Below, one piece after another: positions 35,798-44,764 of a stretch of 64,000 nt of DNA (position 1 is its first letter; each line of letters begins with the position of its first letter). Made by a program: the position numbers and the translations under genes. This DNA is from Aporhodopirellula rubra. GTDB lineage: Bacteria; Planctomycetota; Planctomycetia; Pirellulales; Pirellulaceae. The DNA lies in the NCBI RefSeq assembly GCF_014192335.1, contig NZ_JACHXU010000016.1:62001-126000 (forward strand), read 5' to 3'. The notes beneath the pieces were generated by a model, which had not been told where the DNA came from, made no database searches, and worked only from the letters and a program-made list of their open reading frames with translations.

Positions 35798-36352
35798 ATG
35801 AACGCATCACCTGATCCAACGCCCTCTGAACCACACGAAATGCCTACCTCCGCGGAAAAGACGACTACCGATTCCGCTCCTGATTCGGACGCCGTCTTCG
35901 ATGGCCCCCGTTCGATCGCCCCGGTCACGCAATTGTCGACGCGTGGGTTATTTCTCGCCCTCGCGGCAGTTTGTCTTTTCCCGCTGATCACACTGAGTGC
36001 CTATGCCGTCATCTTTGGAAAAGCGAGCGAGCATAAACTGCCCGTCAGCGTGATCATCGATCGACGACCGTTACCGACTCAGGACGGAACCAAACGGTTG
36101 CTCGAAGACGTCATCGTGATCGAGAACGAAGCGGACTTCGAGATCCCCAACGTTACCGTCAATCTCAACGGGCAATACTTTTTGTATCAAGACAAACCAC
36201 TCGCCGTCGGTGAAGAATTGGTGGTTCGGCAAGCGGCATTCGCAACCAAGAGCAACCAACGATGGGTGCCGGGTCGTTATCGACTCGACGAGATCACGGT
36301 AACAGGCAAACTACCTTCAGGCGCCCGCGGCGTCACCGAGATTCAGTACTGA
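35798..36352 (+). CDS. Membrane-anchored protein with extracytoplasmic beta domain
   Basis: 184 residues from the ATG at 35798, five bases after the ApbE stop. An acidic Ser/Thr/Pro-rich tail of about 40 residues faces the cytoplasm, one hydrophobic span (GLFLALAAVCLFPLITLSAYAVIFG) anchors it, and a beta-rich domain of about 110 residues lies outside (DVIVIENEADFEIPNVTVNLNGQYFLYQDKPLAVGEEL). The closing TGKLPSGARGVTEIQY is consistent with an Ig-like or C2-like sandwich. The family is not recognised. It may hold an envelope partner, perhaps one modified by ApbE, but this rests only on adjacency. Confidence 0.75.
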   Translation: MNASPDPTPSEPHEMPTSAEKTTTDSAPDSDAVFDGPRSIAPVTQLSTRGLFLALAAVCLFPLITLSAYAVIFGKASEHKLPVSVIIDRRPLPTQDGTKRLLEDVIVIENEADFEIPNVTVNLNGQYFLYQDKPLAVGEELVVRQAAFATKSNQRWVPGRYRLDEITVTGKLPSGARGVTEIQY

Positions 36353-36848
36353 ATGCCCGCCGCCGGCGGCAATAGATACGCTGCATCGGCAACAATCATG
36401 CGCTGGATTCAGAACGACCGCAGAGAGAAAGTCTCGCCGCTCGATAGCGTGTTGTCGATTGCGAGATGCGTGTCGCCGGGAGATGAAATTCTAGGCATGT
36501 CCGGATGATCGACCCTGTGCCCCCAGGTGCCGACCATCCGAACACTACTAGAATTCTGAGGATTACCCCACGAGAAATCTTATAGCGAGTTCGATCTCTC
36601 CATCCTCTGTGCCCACGATTGAATATCGGTCACTTCCCCGATCAGGTCGAATCGAATTGCAAAAAAGAGCTGCATTTTGAGCGGATCCACGCTGCAAATG
36701 CTCATTAATCGCAATTAAGACTAGTGAGCACCACTTTTCTAGGGGGCCCGAAAACGGCCGTGTGCGAAACTTATTGCCGCAGCTCGCATCCGCCTCGAGG
36801 GCGTCGGTGGTGTTTTTGTGTTTGAGTCGTTTTGGCGCCCGCGAGACA
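36353..36848 (+). other. Intergenic region with a long imperfect hairpin
   Basis: 496 bases between convergent genes; no gene is supported. The main structure is the inverted repeat at 36487-36555, listed separately. Around 36702-36731 there is a weaker GCTCA/TGAGC pair enclosing TAAT/ATTA. The rest shows no recognisable element. Confidence 0.5.
36487..36555. repeat. Long imperfect inverted repeat (possible structured RNA or mobile-element remnant)
   Basis: The outer stem AATTCTAG (36487-36494) pairs perfectly with CTAGAATT (36548-36555). After an internal loop, CGGATGATCG (36502-36511) pairs with CGACCATCCG (36531-36540) at 9 of 10 positions, and an inner CCT/AGG closes a short loop. There is no T-run. 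It could be a bidirectional terminator, a small-RNA fold or a palindromic repeat element. Confidence 0.65.
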
Positions 36849-38348
36849 TCACGCGTTTTGCGAGATCCATCGCACGAGCGATCGCACCATCACGCCGGTT
36901 GCTCCCGCATCGCGCGAAGGTTTCGCCGAATCGACAAACGCCGGTCCCGCGATATCGATGTGCAGCCAGGGTGTTTCTTTGACGAAGTGTTCGAGAAACT
37001 TCGCTGCCGTGATCGCGCCGCCCCAGCGACCTTCGCCGACATTCTTGATATCGGCGACCTTGCTCTTCACCTTGTCGTTGTAGAGCGGGAACATCGGCAA
37101 TTGCCAAACCGGTTCACTTTCGGTCTTGGCGGCGGAAACAACTTGATCGCACAAATCTTGATTGTTCGTCATCAGGCCGGCCACGTCGTTACCCAGCGCC
37201 ACCATGCAAGCGCCCGTCAAGGTAGCCAGATCAACGATCGCGGAAGGCCCATGCTCCACCGCCACGTCGAGCGTGTCCGCTAGAACCACACGTCCTTCAG
37301 CGTCGGTGTTGAGGATTTCAATCGTCTTACCCGAACGGGTCTCAATGACGTCGCCGAGTTTGTAAGAATCGCCGCTAACCATATTCTCCGCGAGACCGCA
37401 GAGCCCGATCACGTTGCGTTTGATACCGAGCTGGGCGATCGCACGCATCACGCCGACGACTGTTGCCGCACCGGCCATGTCACACTTCATGTCGACCATT
37501 CCTTCACTCGGTTTGATCGACAACCCGCCACTATCGAACGTGACCCCTTTGCCAACGATCGCGATCGGCGGCTCTGAACCACCGCCGTTGTGTTTTAGGA
37601 TGACCAACCGTGGCGGACTCGTCGACGCCCGTCCGACAGCCAAGATCGCACGGCAACCTTCAGCGTCGAGACGTTTTTCGTCCCAAATCTCACACTCCAA
37701 ACCTTCCGCTTTGGCCATCTCCGACGCCCGGTTGGCGAACTCGGTCGGGTTCATGATGGTCGGGGGTTCGTTAACCAACCGTCGAGCGTGATTGATCGAC
37801 GATCCGATCTTCTGGCCGCTCTCGGCGGCATCCGACGAAATCCCGACAAACGTGAACGCAGCGGGAACGTAGGTCGAAGGTTGGCTCTGATAAAGATGCT
37901 GCCCTTCGCACGCGGTCATGGCGCCGACGACGAGAGCATCGTGTTCGGTCGCCGGGATCTCATCCCCCACGAGGAACGTGATTTGGGATCGCGCCTTGTC
38001 CGAGAGTTTTCGCACCACGCTCGCCGCGACGTCCACAACGCCACCACGATTGAGTCGATCGGGTGTGCCGAGCGAAGCCACCACTAGCAATGGCGCATGA
38101 TCGTGTGATGTCGCAACGCAAACGATTTCACCGGCCGCTCCGCTGATCTCGCCCGAACCGATCAAACGGTCGATCGTTTGAAGGACATTGCTGTCGAGTG
38201 CCTCGCGAACTTTCGCACTGCAAACCGCAACGGTTGCCCCGTCTTCAGACCCTTTCTGTGTGGCCAAGACCACCAGCACGCCTGGTTCTTTTGGCAATGC
38301 TTCGGAGGCGGTCATTTTTGGTGACGGAAGTGGCAGCGGCTCAACCAT
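36849..38348 (-). CDS. pepA: Leucyl aminopeptidase (M17 family)
   Basis: 499 residues with the M17 core: VGKGVTFDSGGLSIKPSEGMVDMKCDMAGAA, which contains the metal-binding Lys and Asp, and NTDAEGRVVLADTL, which contains the NTDAEGR signature with its catalytic Arg. Two-metal aminopeptidase, cytoplasmic, trimming N-terminal residues of peptides; in E. coli PepA also binds DNA. Length is normal. The gene is 158 bases from ispH on the same strand; a joint transcript is possible. It is convergent with the plus-strand operon that ends near 36.35 kb. Confidence 0.96.
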   Translation of the reverse strand: MVEPLPLPSPKMTASEALPKEPGVLVVLATQKGSEDGATVAVCSAKVREALDSNVLQTIDRLIGSGEISGAAGEIVCVATSHDHAPLLVVASLGTPDRLNRGGVVDVAASVVRKLSDKARSQITFLVGDEIPATEHDALVVGAMTACEGQHLYQSQPSTYVPAAFTFVGISSDAAESGQKIGSSINHARRLVNEPPTIMNPTEFANRASEMAKAEGLECEIWDEKRLDAEGCRAILAVGRASTSPPRLVILKHNGGGSEPPIAIVGKGVTFDSGGLSIKPSEGMVDMKCDMAGAATVVGVMRAIAQLGIKRNVIGLCGLAENMVSGDSYKLGDVIETRSGKTIEILNTDAEGRVVLADTLDVAVEHGPSAIVDLATLTGACMVALGNDVAGLMTNNQDLCDQVVSAAKTESEPVWQLPMFPLYNDKVKSKVADIKNVGEGRWGGAITAAKFLEHFVKETPWLHIDIAGPAFVDSAKPSRDAGATGVMVRSLVRWISQNA

Positions 38349-38506
38349 GTCAAAACTCTCGAGATGCGGGAACGAGGCGGAAAGTTGACGGGATCGCTAC
38401 CCCGTCGGAAATCTCATGCAACGTACCGGGTACGCACCCTGGTCGACTAGACGAGGGATTTTGCATCTCGGATGAAACGACAATCCACCGAGATAGCGAG
38501 TCGAAT

Positions 38507-39454
38507 CTAGCCCGCGTTGACTTCTTTCGCGTACGCACGGAGCGGTTTGGGCAATGGGAAACGAACGTCTTCCTTGCGAATTTCCCGAGTTTCAACCGTG
38601 GCGTCAAACGTCGTTCGCAACCACTCGATCGCGGACTGCACGACCGACTCGGGGGCACTCGCTCCCGCTGTGATCAGGACGGTGTCGTCGGCGTTGAACT
38701 GGTCTTCGGTGAGATCCTGAGGCCCGTCAATCAAGAAGGCACGCTGGCCTTTTTCAGCGGCAAGTTCTCGCAACCGTTGACTGTTGCTACTGTTCTGGCT
38801 TCCCAGCACAACGACGACGTCGGCATCGTCGCTGAGATTGCGAACGGCCTCTTGGCGGTTTTGCGTGGCGTAACAGATATCGTCTTTCGGCGGGCTCTCG
38901 ATTTCCGGAAAACGGCTGCGAAGTCGCGAGATCACACGGTTGGCATCATCAACACTCAGCGTCGTTTGCGTGAGGTAGGCCAAACGCGTTCCCTCAGGAA
39001 ACTGCAACGCATCAACATCGGCTTCGTCTTCGACCAGGACGATTGCCTCGGGGGCCTCGCCCATCGTTCCGAGTACCTCGTCATGCCCTTCGTGTCCGAT
39101 CAAAATAATCGTGTATCCGGCTTTGGCGTACTTGATCGCCTCCAGGTGTACCTTCGTGACCAGCGGACACGTGGCGTCGATCGCGAACAGTTCGCGTTCT
39201 TTCGCCTCCTGACGAATTTCGGGCGAAACGCCGTGGGCTGAAAACATCAGCACACTCCCCCTAGGCACGTCTGCGACCGCGTTGACGAACACGGCCCCTT
39301 TGCCTTGAAATTCGTTTACCACATGCTGGTTGTGAACGATTTCATGGTAAACATAAACCGGCGGCCCGAACTTTTGCAGCGTGAGGGCGAGCGAGTCGAT
39401 CGCCATGTGTACGCCCGCACAGAAACCTCGGGGGGCGGCCAGAATGATCTTCAT
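38507..39454 (-). CDS. ispH: 4-hydroxy-3-methylbut-2-enyl diphosphate reductase
   Basis: 315 residues of the LytB/IspH family, which converts HMBPP to IPP and DMAPP, the last step of the MEP pathway, with a 4Fe-4S cluster. The three cluster cysteines are Cys12 in PRGFCAGV, a Cys in DATCPLVTKVH, and one in ICYATQNRQ. VHMAID and the YKHEIVHN-like strand (VYVYHEIVHNQHVVN) match. No sign of truncation. It diverges from the squalene operon across 239 bases, which is biologically apt because IPP/DMAPP supply that pathway, and suggests a shared promoter region. Confidence 0.96.
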   Translation of the reverse strand: MKIILAAPRGFCAGVHMAIDSLALTLQKFGPPVYVYHEIVHNQHVVNEFQGKGAVFVNAVADVPRGSVLMFSAHGVSPEIRQEAKERELFAIDATCPLVTKVHLEAIKYAKAGYTIILIGHEGHDEVLGTMGEAPEAIVLVEDEADVDALQFPEGTRLAYLTQTTLSVDDANRVISRLRSRFPEIESPPKDDICYATQNRQEAVRNLSDDADVVVVLGSQNSSNSQRLRELAAEKGQRAFLIDGPQDLTEDQFNADDTVLITAGASAPESVVQSAIEWLRTTFDATVETREIRKEDVRFPLPKPLRAYAKEVNAG

Positions 39455-39693
39455 AAAACAGTCAAACGAGACAGGGGCAAAAACGGATAACTAGGACGGA
39501 TTGTCACCGGGGGAACTCGAAAGATCGCCGACGGGGTAGAATAACCGCAGACCGGCGGGCCCGTCCAACGGGATGATCCGCACGTGAACCCTGTTTCCCT
39601 GTTTTCTCGGACTTTCGGCCGTCCGACTGCACCCCCACTTGCCGCATTTTCCCGATCGCGGCGCATTTCATTCAGGCGACCATCGCAATCCTC

Positions 39694-40653
39694 GTGAGCC
39701 CCCATTCTTCCGACTCCACATCGACCGCAACGCAGCTTGCCAAATCGAGGTCGCAGTGCCGGCGCATCTCGCGATCGCACTATGAGAATTTTCTCGTCGG
39801 CAGCCTGTTATTGCCTCGAAAGATGAGGCAGCCGTTTTTCGACATCTACGCGTTTTGCCGAACTGCCGACGATCTGGCGGACGAATCCCCTTCCCCTGCT
39901 CGGGCTCGAGAATCACTCAACGGCTATCGAGATTGCATCTCACGGATTTTCGATAACCGATCAGTATCCGGAATCTTCGTCGCCCTGGCGGACACGATCC
40001 GCACTTATCAACTTCCGCGGGCACCGTTTGACGATCTGCTCGACGCGTTCCTGCAAGACCAGGCCACACAGCGTTACCCGGACGAAGAATCGTTGCTGCA
40101 ATACTGCAACCTTTCGGCCAACCCGGTCGGCCGATTGGTTCTGGCGTTGGCGGGAAGTGATTCCAAAGAAAACGTTCAATTGAGCGATGAGATTTGCACG
40201 GCATTGCAGCTCGCCAATTTCTGGCAGGACGTCGCTCGTGACTTCGCCATCGGCCGCATTTACATCCCGGAAACGACCATGGTCAGGCACGGGTTTGATC
40301 ACTCGTTAATCGACCAAACGATCCAATCCGCAGCCGCCACGCCAAAGTGCGTACGCGATGCGATCGCGGAACTCTGCGAACAAACCAGAACACGGTTTGA
40401 GCGAGGGCGTGCGTTACCCGACCGAATCCCACAATGGTTGGCCGCCGACGTGGAAATGTTCCTCCGTGGCGGACTAGCAACCCTCGACGCAATCACCAGA
40501 ATCAAATTTGATGTGCTTCGTCATCGGCCGACTGTTGGGAAGATGACGCAGGTGTCCCTTCTCGCTCGTACCGCCATGCGACGATTCTCGATCCGACGCC
40601 ATCGCTACCCCTCGCACGATCGAACCATGATCGCTAGTGAGGGATCATCATGA
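39694..40653 (+). CDS. hpnC: HpnC-type squalene-synthase-like enzyme (hydroxysqualene pathway)
   Basis: 319 residues starting with GTG. It is a class I trans-prenyltransferase: YAFCRTADDLADE is the first Asp-rich motif and FWQDVARDFAIGRIYIP the second, with helical context as in squalene/phytoene synthases. HpnC converts presqualene diphosphate to hydroxysqualene. The assignment rests on its place as the first of three overlapping genes with hpnD and hpnE in the order known from hopanoid producers. An Arg/His-rich C-terminus of about 30 residues is extra. The stop overlaps the next ATG (ATGA at 40650). Confidence 0.9.
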   Translation: MSPHSSDSTSTATQLAKSRSQCRRISRSHYENFLVGSLLLPRKMRQPFFDIYAFCRTADDLADESPSPARARESLNGYRDCISRIFDNRSVSGIFVALADTIRTYQLPRAPFDDLLDAFLQDQATQRYPDEESLLQYCNLSANPVGRLVLALAGSDSKENVQLSDEICTALQLANFWQDVARDFAIGRIYIPETTMVRHGFDHSLIDQTIQSAAATPKCVRDAIAELCEQTRTRFERGRALPDRIPQWLAADVEMFLRGGLATLDAITRIKFDVLRHRPTVGKMTQVSLLARTAMRRFSIRRHRYPSHDRTMIASEGSS

Positions 40654-41666
40654 ATTCGATCAAACATAAAGAAGTCGCCAAGAGCTACGCGGCGGTTCGG
40701 CGGATATCGCGAAACAGCGGCAGCAGTTTCTATCGTTCGTTTTGGTTACTGCCACGCGAGCAACGCGACGCGATGTCCGCGTTATACGCTTTCGCGCGCG
40801 TCACCGATGACCTTGGTGACAGCGATGAGCCGATCCTTCTGCGTCGACACTGGCTCGATTGTTGGCGGCAAACGACGGCCATGAACTTGATCGGGGAAGC
40901 CAACGGCGAGATCCGGCTAGCCGAAGGAATGGAAGAGCTTTCCGCCGAAGCGTCGATCGATCTGGCCAGCCGGGCGAGAGAAATCATGCCCGCTCTTCGC
41001 CACGCGTCCGATCGTTACTCCATCCCGTCGCGATACCTGCTCGAAATCGTCGATGGCGTTCTCGCCGACCAACAGAAAAACCGTTTTGATACGTTCGAAC
41101 AACTCGAGCATTACTGCTACCTCGTCGCATCAGCCGTCGGCATCGCGTGTTTGTACATTTGGGGATTCCGATCGCCGCTGCCCAAACAGGCAGCCGTTGA
41201 TTGCGGGCTCGCGTTTCAACTCACCAATATCCTGCGCGACGTTTCGGAAGACGCCGCACGAGGACGCATCTATTTACCGCGGCAGCATTACGAGCAACAC
41301 GGCCTCGATGAAGACGACCTACTGCACCCCCGACGTGACGCCCGGTTACGCTGCCTGATCCTCGACGAAACCCGACGCGCCTCCGAACTGTTCGATTCAG
41401 GATGGCGTGTTTGGGATTCTCTCGACGACTCCGGACGCCCGATGTTTAGCATGATGTGGCGGACCTACCGAGCGTTGTTGCAACGAATCGCCGAAGATCC
41501 TGACGCGATCGTTCGGCATCGCGTTTCGCTGGGAATGAGGCAACGCCTGGGAATCGTTTCGAAACACTTTGTCGGCCCACTCTATCGACGACTGCCAATC
41601 CCTCCGGTCGAAATCGGCCGTGACCCCAGCATTTCTCAGGTTGCCCCGGCGAAGACGAACACGTGA
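40650..41666 (+). CDS. hpnD: HpnD-type presqualene diphosphate synthase
   Basis: 338 residues. YAFARVTDDLGDSDEP carries the first Asp-rich motif and ILRDVSEDAARGRIYLP the second; SSFYRSFWLLPREQRDAMSALYAF is the conserved N-terminal helix of squalene/phytoene synthases. In the HpnCDE pathway it condenses two farnesyl diphosphates into presqualene diphosphate. Its start overlaps hpnC and its stop overlaps the hpnE GTG (GTGA at 41663), so the three are translationally coupled. The paralogue pair with distinct roles is characteristic and distinguishes this from single eukaryotic-type squalene synthases. Confidence 0.92.
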   Translation: MNSIKHKEVAKSYAAVRRISRNSGSSFYRSFWLLPREQRDAMSALYAFARVTDDLGDSDEPILLRRHWLDCWRQTTAMNLIGEANGEIRLAEGMEELSAEASIDLASRAREIMPALRHASDRYSIPSRYLLEIVDGVLADQQKNRFDTFEQLEHYCYLVASAVGIACLYIWGFRSPLPKQAAVDCGLAFQLTNILRDVSEDAARGRIYLPRQHYEQHGLDEDDLLHPRRDARLRCLILDETRRASELFDSGWRVWDSLDDSGRPMFSMMWRTYRALLQRIAEDPDAIVRHRVSLGMRQRLGIVSKHFVGPLYRRLPIPPVEIGRDPSISQVAPAKTNT

Positions 41667-43168
41667 TCGGTGACGTTTCAAAGACGGCCCCCAGGCGTCC
41701 TCGTGTCGCGATCATCGGTGGCGGCATTGCCGGCCTTTCCGCGGCGATGGCGTTATCGAACTTCAAATCGAATGAGACTCAGTCACGTGAGTTCGATGTC
41801 GTCGTTTTTGAATCTCGCAAATCCCCCGGCGGTCGCGCCGGTTCGTTTACCGACCCGATCTCCGGTGCAACGGCCGACTACTGCCAACATGTGGCGATGG
41901 GATGCTGCACTAATTTTATCGATCTATTACGGGACGCAGGATTGTCGGATGCCTTCACGCGATACGACGAACTAAATTTTTATCATGCGTCGACAGGGAT
42001 ATCGCCATTTCGGGCGAGCCGGATCTTGCCCGCACCCTTGCACCTGAATTCCGCGTTGTCAGGACTGCGGTATCTTTCATGGATGCAAAAGTCCCGCATT
42101 CGCGTTAGTCTGTGGTCGTTGATGCGAACGCGTGAATCGGCATTGACCAACATGACCGCTGCCCAATGGTTAGCCGATCATCGACAAGACGCTCACACGC
42201 GATCACGGTTTTGGGATCCGATCTTGGTCAGCGCACTCGGCGATGTCCCCGAGCGTGTTTCCATGTCTGCGGCGCGAAAGGTGATTATCGACGGATTCGC
42301 GAGCGTCCGAGGCGCCAGTGACGTGTGGGTACCCAACGAAGCCCTCTCGCATCTCTTTGGCGATCGATTAGTCTCGGTCCTACGACAAAGAGGAGTCGAG
42401 GTGCAAACGGGAGCCGCCGTGCGGAAAATCCAAAGGCTCCACGAATCCTCTTCGCCCCCGGTTCGTCTCTCAATCGGCGAAAGCGAGTGCCACGATTTTG
42501 ATCATGTGATCGTGGCCTCCTCGTGGCGAGCCGCCTCACGCTTGATCGGTTCAATCGAGATGGTCGACGAACCCGCAGACACGATGTCGTGGCGAACGCA
42601 CATCGTTGATTCGCTTGAATCCATTTCGCCTTCTCCCATCACCGGTTTGCACCTGTGGTTGGATCGCAGCATCACGTCGTATCGGCATGTCGTGATGGTG
42701 GGCACGACGGCGCAGTGGTTGTTTCATCACGAAGTGGATCACCAAGATCCGCAGACCGGCCACTATCATCAAGTCGTCATCAGTGGCCGACATGAACGAA
42801 GCGATGCCACCAAAGACGAGTTGATTTCACACGTCATGGATGAGCTTCGAGAGGCATTCCCCGACGCGAGAGATGCCCAAATCCACAATGCCCGTGTCGT
42901 GACCGATCCGGCCGCCGTCTACAGCGTCTGCCCTGAATTTGAATCCCAACGGCCCGACACCTGCACGCCTCTGCCTTGGCTGCATCTCGCGGGTGATTAC
43001 GTCAACACGGGATGGCCGGCAACGATGGAGGGAGCCACCATCAGTGGACGTTTGGCCGCCGACAGCGTGCGAGCAACTCGTCCCGGCCAATCCGCTCCCT
43101 CGGAACGCGGCAGCGTTCTACCCGGACTGCCTCGCGGAAAAATCGCCAGTTGGTGCATTCTCGGCTGA
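41663..43168 (+). CDS. hpnE: HpnE-type hydroxysqualene dehydroxylase
   Basis: 501 residues, GTG start. PRVAIIGGGIAGLSAAMALSNF is the FAD-binding fold, ESRKSPGGRAGSFTDPISGATADYCQHVAMGCC the amine-oxidase-family substrate-entry region, and LAGDYVNTGWPATMEGATISGRLAADSV the C-terminal FAD motif. HpnE reductively removes the hydroxyl of hydroxysqualene to give squalene. The squalene-hopene cyclase gene is not in the window, so the end product (hopanoid, sterol precursor or free squalene) is not settled. In planctomycetes squalene is known to matter for membranes. A Ser/Arg-rich tail of about 20 residues ends the protein. Confidence 0.92.
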   Translation: MIGDVSKTAPRRPRVAIIGGGIAGLSAAMALSNFKSNETQSREFDVVVFESRKSPGGRAGSFTDPISGATADYCQHVAMGCCTNFIDLLRDAGLSDAFTRYDELNFYHASTGISPFRASRILPAPLHLNSALSGLRYLSWMQKSRIRVSLWSLMRTRESALTNMTAAQWLADHRQDAHTRSRFWDPILVSALGDVPERVSMSAARKVIIDGFASVRGASDVWVPNEALSHLFGDRLVSVLRQRGVEVQTGAAVRKIQRLHESSSPPVRLSIGESECHDFDHVIVASSWRAASRLIGSIEMVDEPADTMSWRTHIVDSLESISPSPITGLHLWLDRSITSYRHVVMVGTTAQWLFHHEVDHQDPQTGHYHQVVISGRHERSDATKDELISHVMDELREAFPDARDAQIHNARVVTDPAAVYSVCPEFESQRPDTCTPLPWLHLAGDYVNTGWPATMEGATISGRLAADSVRATRPGQSAPSERGSVLPGLPRGKIASWCILG

Positions 43169-43346
43169 ACCCCGACTCGGCGGGGACATCAAAACGTCGC
43201 CCCCGGCCACCCCGTTTACGAATAGAATGTGACCATCGACCAAACGTGTTCGCAGCGGGCGTTCTCCTTACAGTAAGCGTTTCCGCAACGTGAACGCTCA
43301 ACAACTCGCCGGCCGATCCCCGCCCTCCCATTCCTCCCTCCTTCTT

Positions 43347-44744
43347 ATGGAAACACGTATCCCCATGACGCTCGATCCAAAGATTCCGTCGAATCAGTCT
43401 CCACGTCGCGACTCGAACAAGAGCAACAACCGTCGCTCGTTCCTGCAAACAGGACTGGCCACGTCCGCCGTCGCCGCCTCCTCTTTGACGAGTGCAAACC
43501 GTTTGTCCGCGACCGAAACCAACGCAGTTCACACGTCTTCCTCTACCGAGTCGCCATCGCGTGAGCCGATTCGCATGGCACTGGTCGGATGCGGCGGCCG
43601 AGGCACCGGAGCGTTGAACGATTCGATGACGATCAACGAAAACGTCAAACTCGTCGCGCTCGCCGATTTGAAGAAAGAAAAATGCGAACGCACGCGGAAA
43701 GCAATGAGCGGTCGACATGGCGATAAAGTCGACGTTGCCGATGACAAGATGCACGAAGGACTCGACGCCTACAAACGTGTTCTGGAAGACCCCAACGTCG
43801 ATCTCGTTCTATTAACCACATCGCCGGGCTTTCGTCCTTACCACATCTCCGAAGCAGTCGACTCGGGCAAACATGTCTTTGCCGAAAAACCCACCTGCGT
43901 CGATCCCGCGGGATACCGAATCTGCTTGGAAGCACACGAACGGGCGGCGGCCAACGGCACAGCCATCGTGACCGGGACTCAGTACCGTCGACAAAACAAT
44001 TACATCCAAGCGATCGAGCAAATTCGCAGCGGCGCGATCGGTGACATCGTGAGTGCCACTTCACGATACTGTTCAAACTCCATTTGGTTCAAAAACCGGC
44101 AACCAGGAGCCAGCGAACTGGATTACCAACTCGATAACTGGATGCACTTCATTTGGTTATCCGGTGATCAAATCACCGAACAAGCAGTGCACAACATCGA
44201 CGCAATGAATTGGGTGATGGGATCTGCTCCCGAAACTGCGTATGGATCCGGCGGTCGTTTCACGCGGCCCGAAGGCAGTGAAATGTGGGACAGCATGTCG
44301 ATCGACTATCAATATCCCGGCGATCGCATCCTGTCGTTCATGTGTCGGCAAATCCCAGGCACCCAAGGTGACAACGGGAGCGTGATTTATGGATCCGAAG
44401 CGAACATGCACATCGCGGCAATGAGCGGCGGTTCCAAGATCGTTGATCGCCAGGGCAAAGAAGTTTGGTCGGCCAAGGGAAGCATCGCGGACGCTTACCG
44501 ACAAGAACACAAAGATCTGATTGACTCGATCGTCGCGGGCAAACCCATCGTCGAATTGAAGCAAACCGCCGAGAGTTCCCTCACCGCGGTGATGGGACGA
44601 CTCGCCGCATACACCGGCAAGAAAGTCGAATGGGATTTCCTCACCGAAAAATCGACTCTCGACCTCTTTCCCAAAAACCTGTCCGCTGACGACTTCCCAC
44701 CGTCCTCTGGCCATGCCATCCCCGGCAAAACCAAATTGGTCTGA
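43347..44744 (+). CDS. Tat-exported Gfo/Idh/MocA oxidoreductase (second copy)
   Basis: 465 residues from the ATG at 43347; the ATG at 43365 (MTLDPK) is equally possible. SNNRRSFLQTGLATSAVAASSL is a Tat-type signal. RMALVGCGGRGTGALND is the nucleotide loop, FAEKPTCVDPAGY the EKP motif, and YQLDNWMHFIWLSGDQITEQAVHNID a substrate-domain signature frequent in planctomycete copies, with His as candidate acid/base. It shares only family-level similarity with the 29145 copy. Stand-alone, with its own upstream gap of about 180 bases. Substrate unknown; probably a sugar derivative in the periplasm. Confidence 0.88.
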   Translation: METRIPMTLDPKIPSNQSPRRDSNKSNNRRSFLQTGLATSAVAASSLTSANRLSATETNAVHTSSSTESPSREPIRMALVGCGGRGTGALNDSMTINENVKLVALADLKKEKCERTRKAMSGRHGDKVDVADDKMHEGLDAYKRVLEDPNVDLVLLTTSPGFRPYHISEAVDSGKHVFAEKPTCVDPAGYRICLEAHERAAANGTAIVTGTQYRRQNNYIQAIEQIRSGAIGDIVSATSRYCSNSIWFKNRQPGASELDYQLDNWMHFIWLSGDQITEQAVHNIDAMNWVMGSAPETAYGSGGRFTRPEGSEMWDSMSIDYQYPGDRILSFMCRQIPGTQGDNGSVIYGSEANMHIAAMSGGSKIVDRQGKEVWSAKGSIADAYRQEHKDLIDSIVAGKPIVELKQTAESSLTAVMGRLAAYTGKKVEWDFLTEKSTLDLFPKNLSADDFPPSSGHAIPGKTKLV

Positions 44745-44764
44745 ATGAGTCTGCCCTCGAGGGG

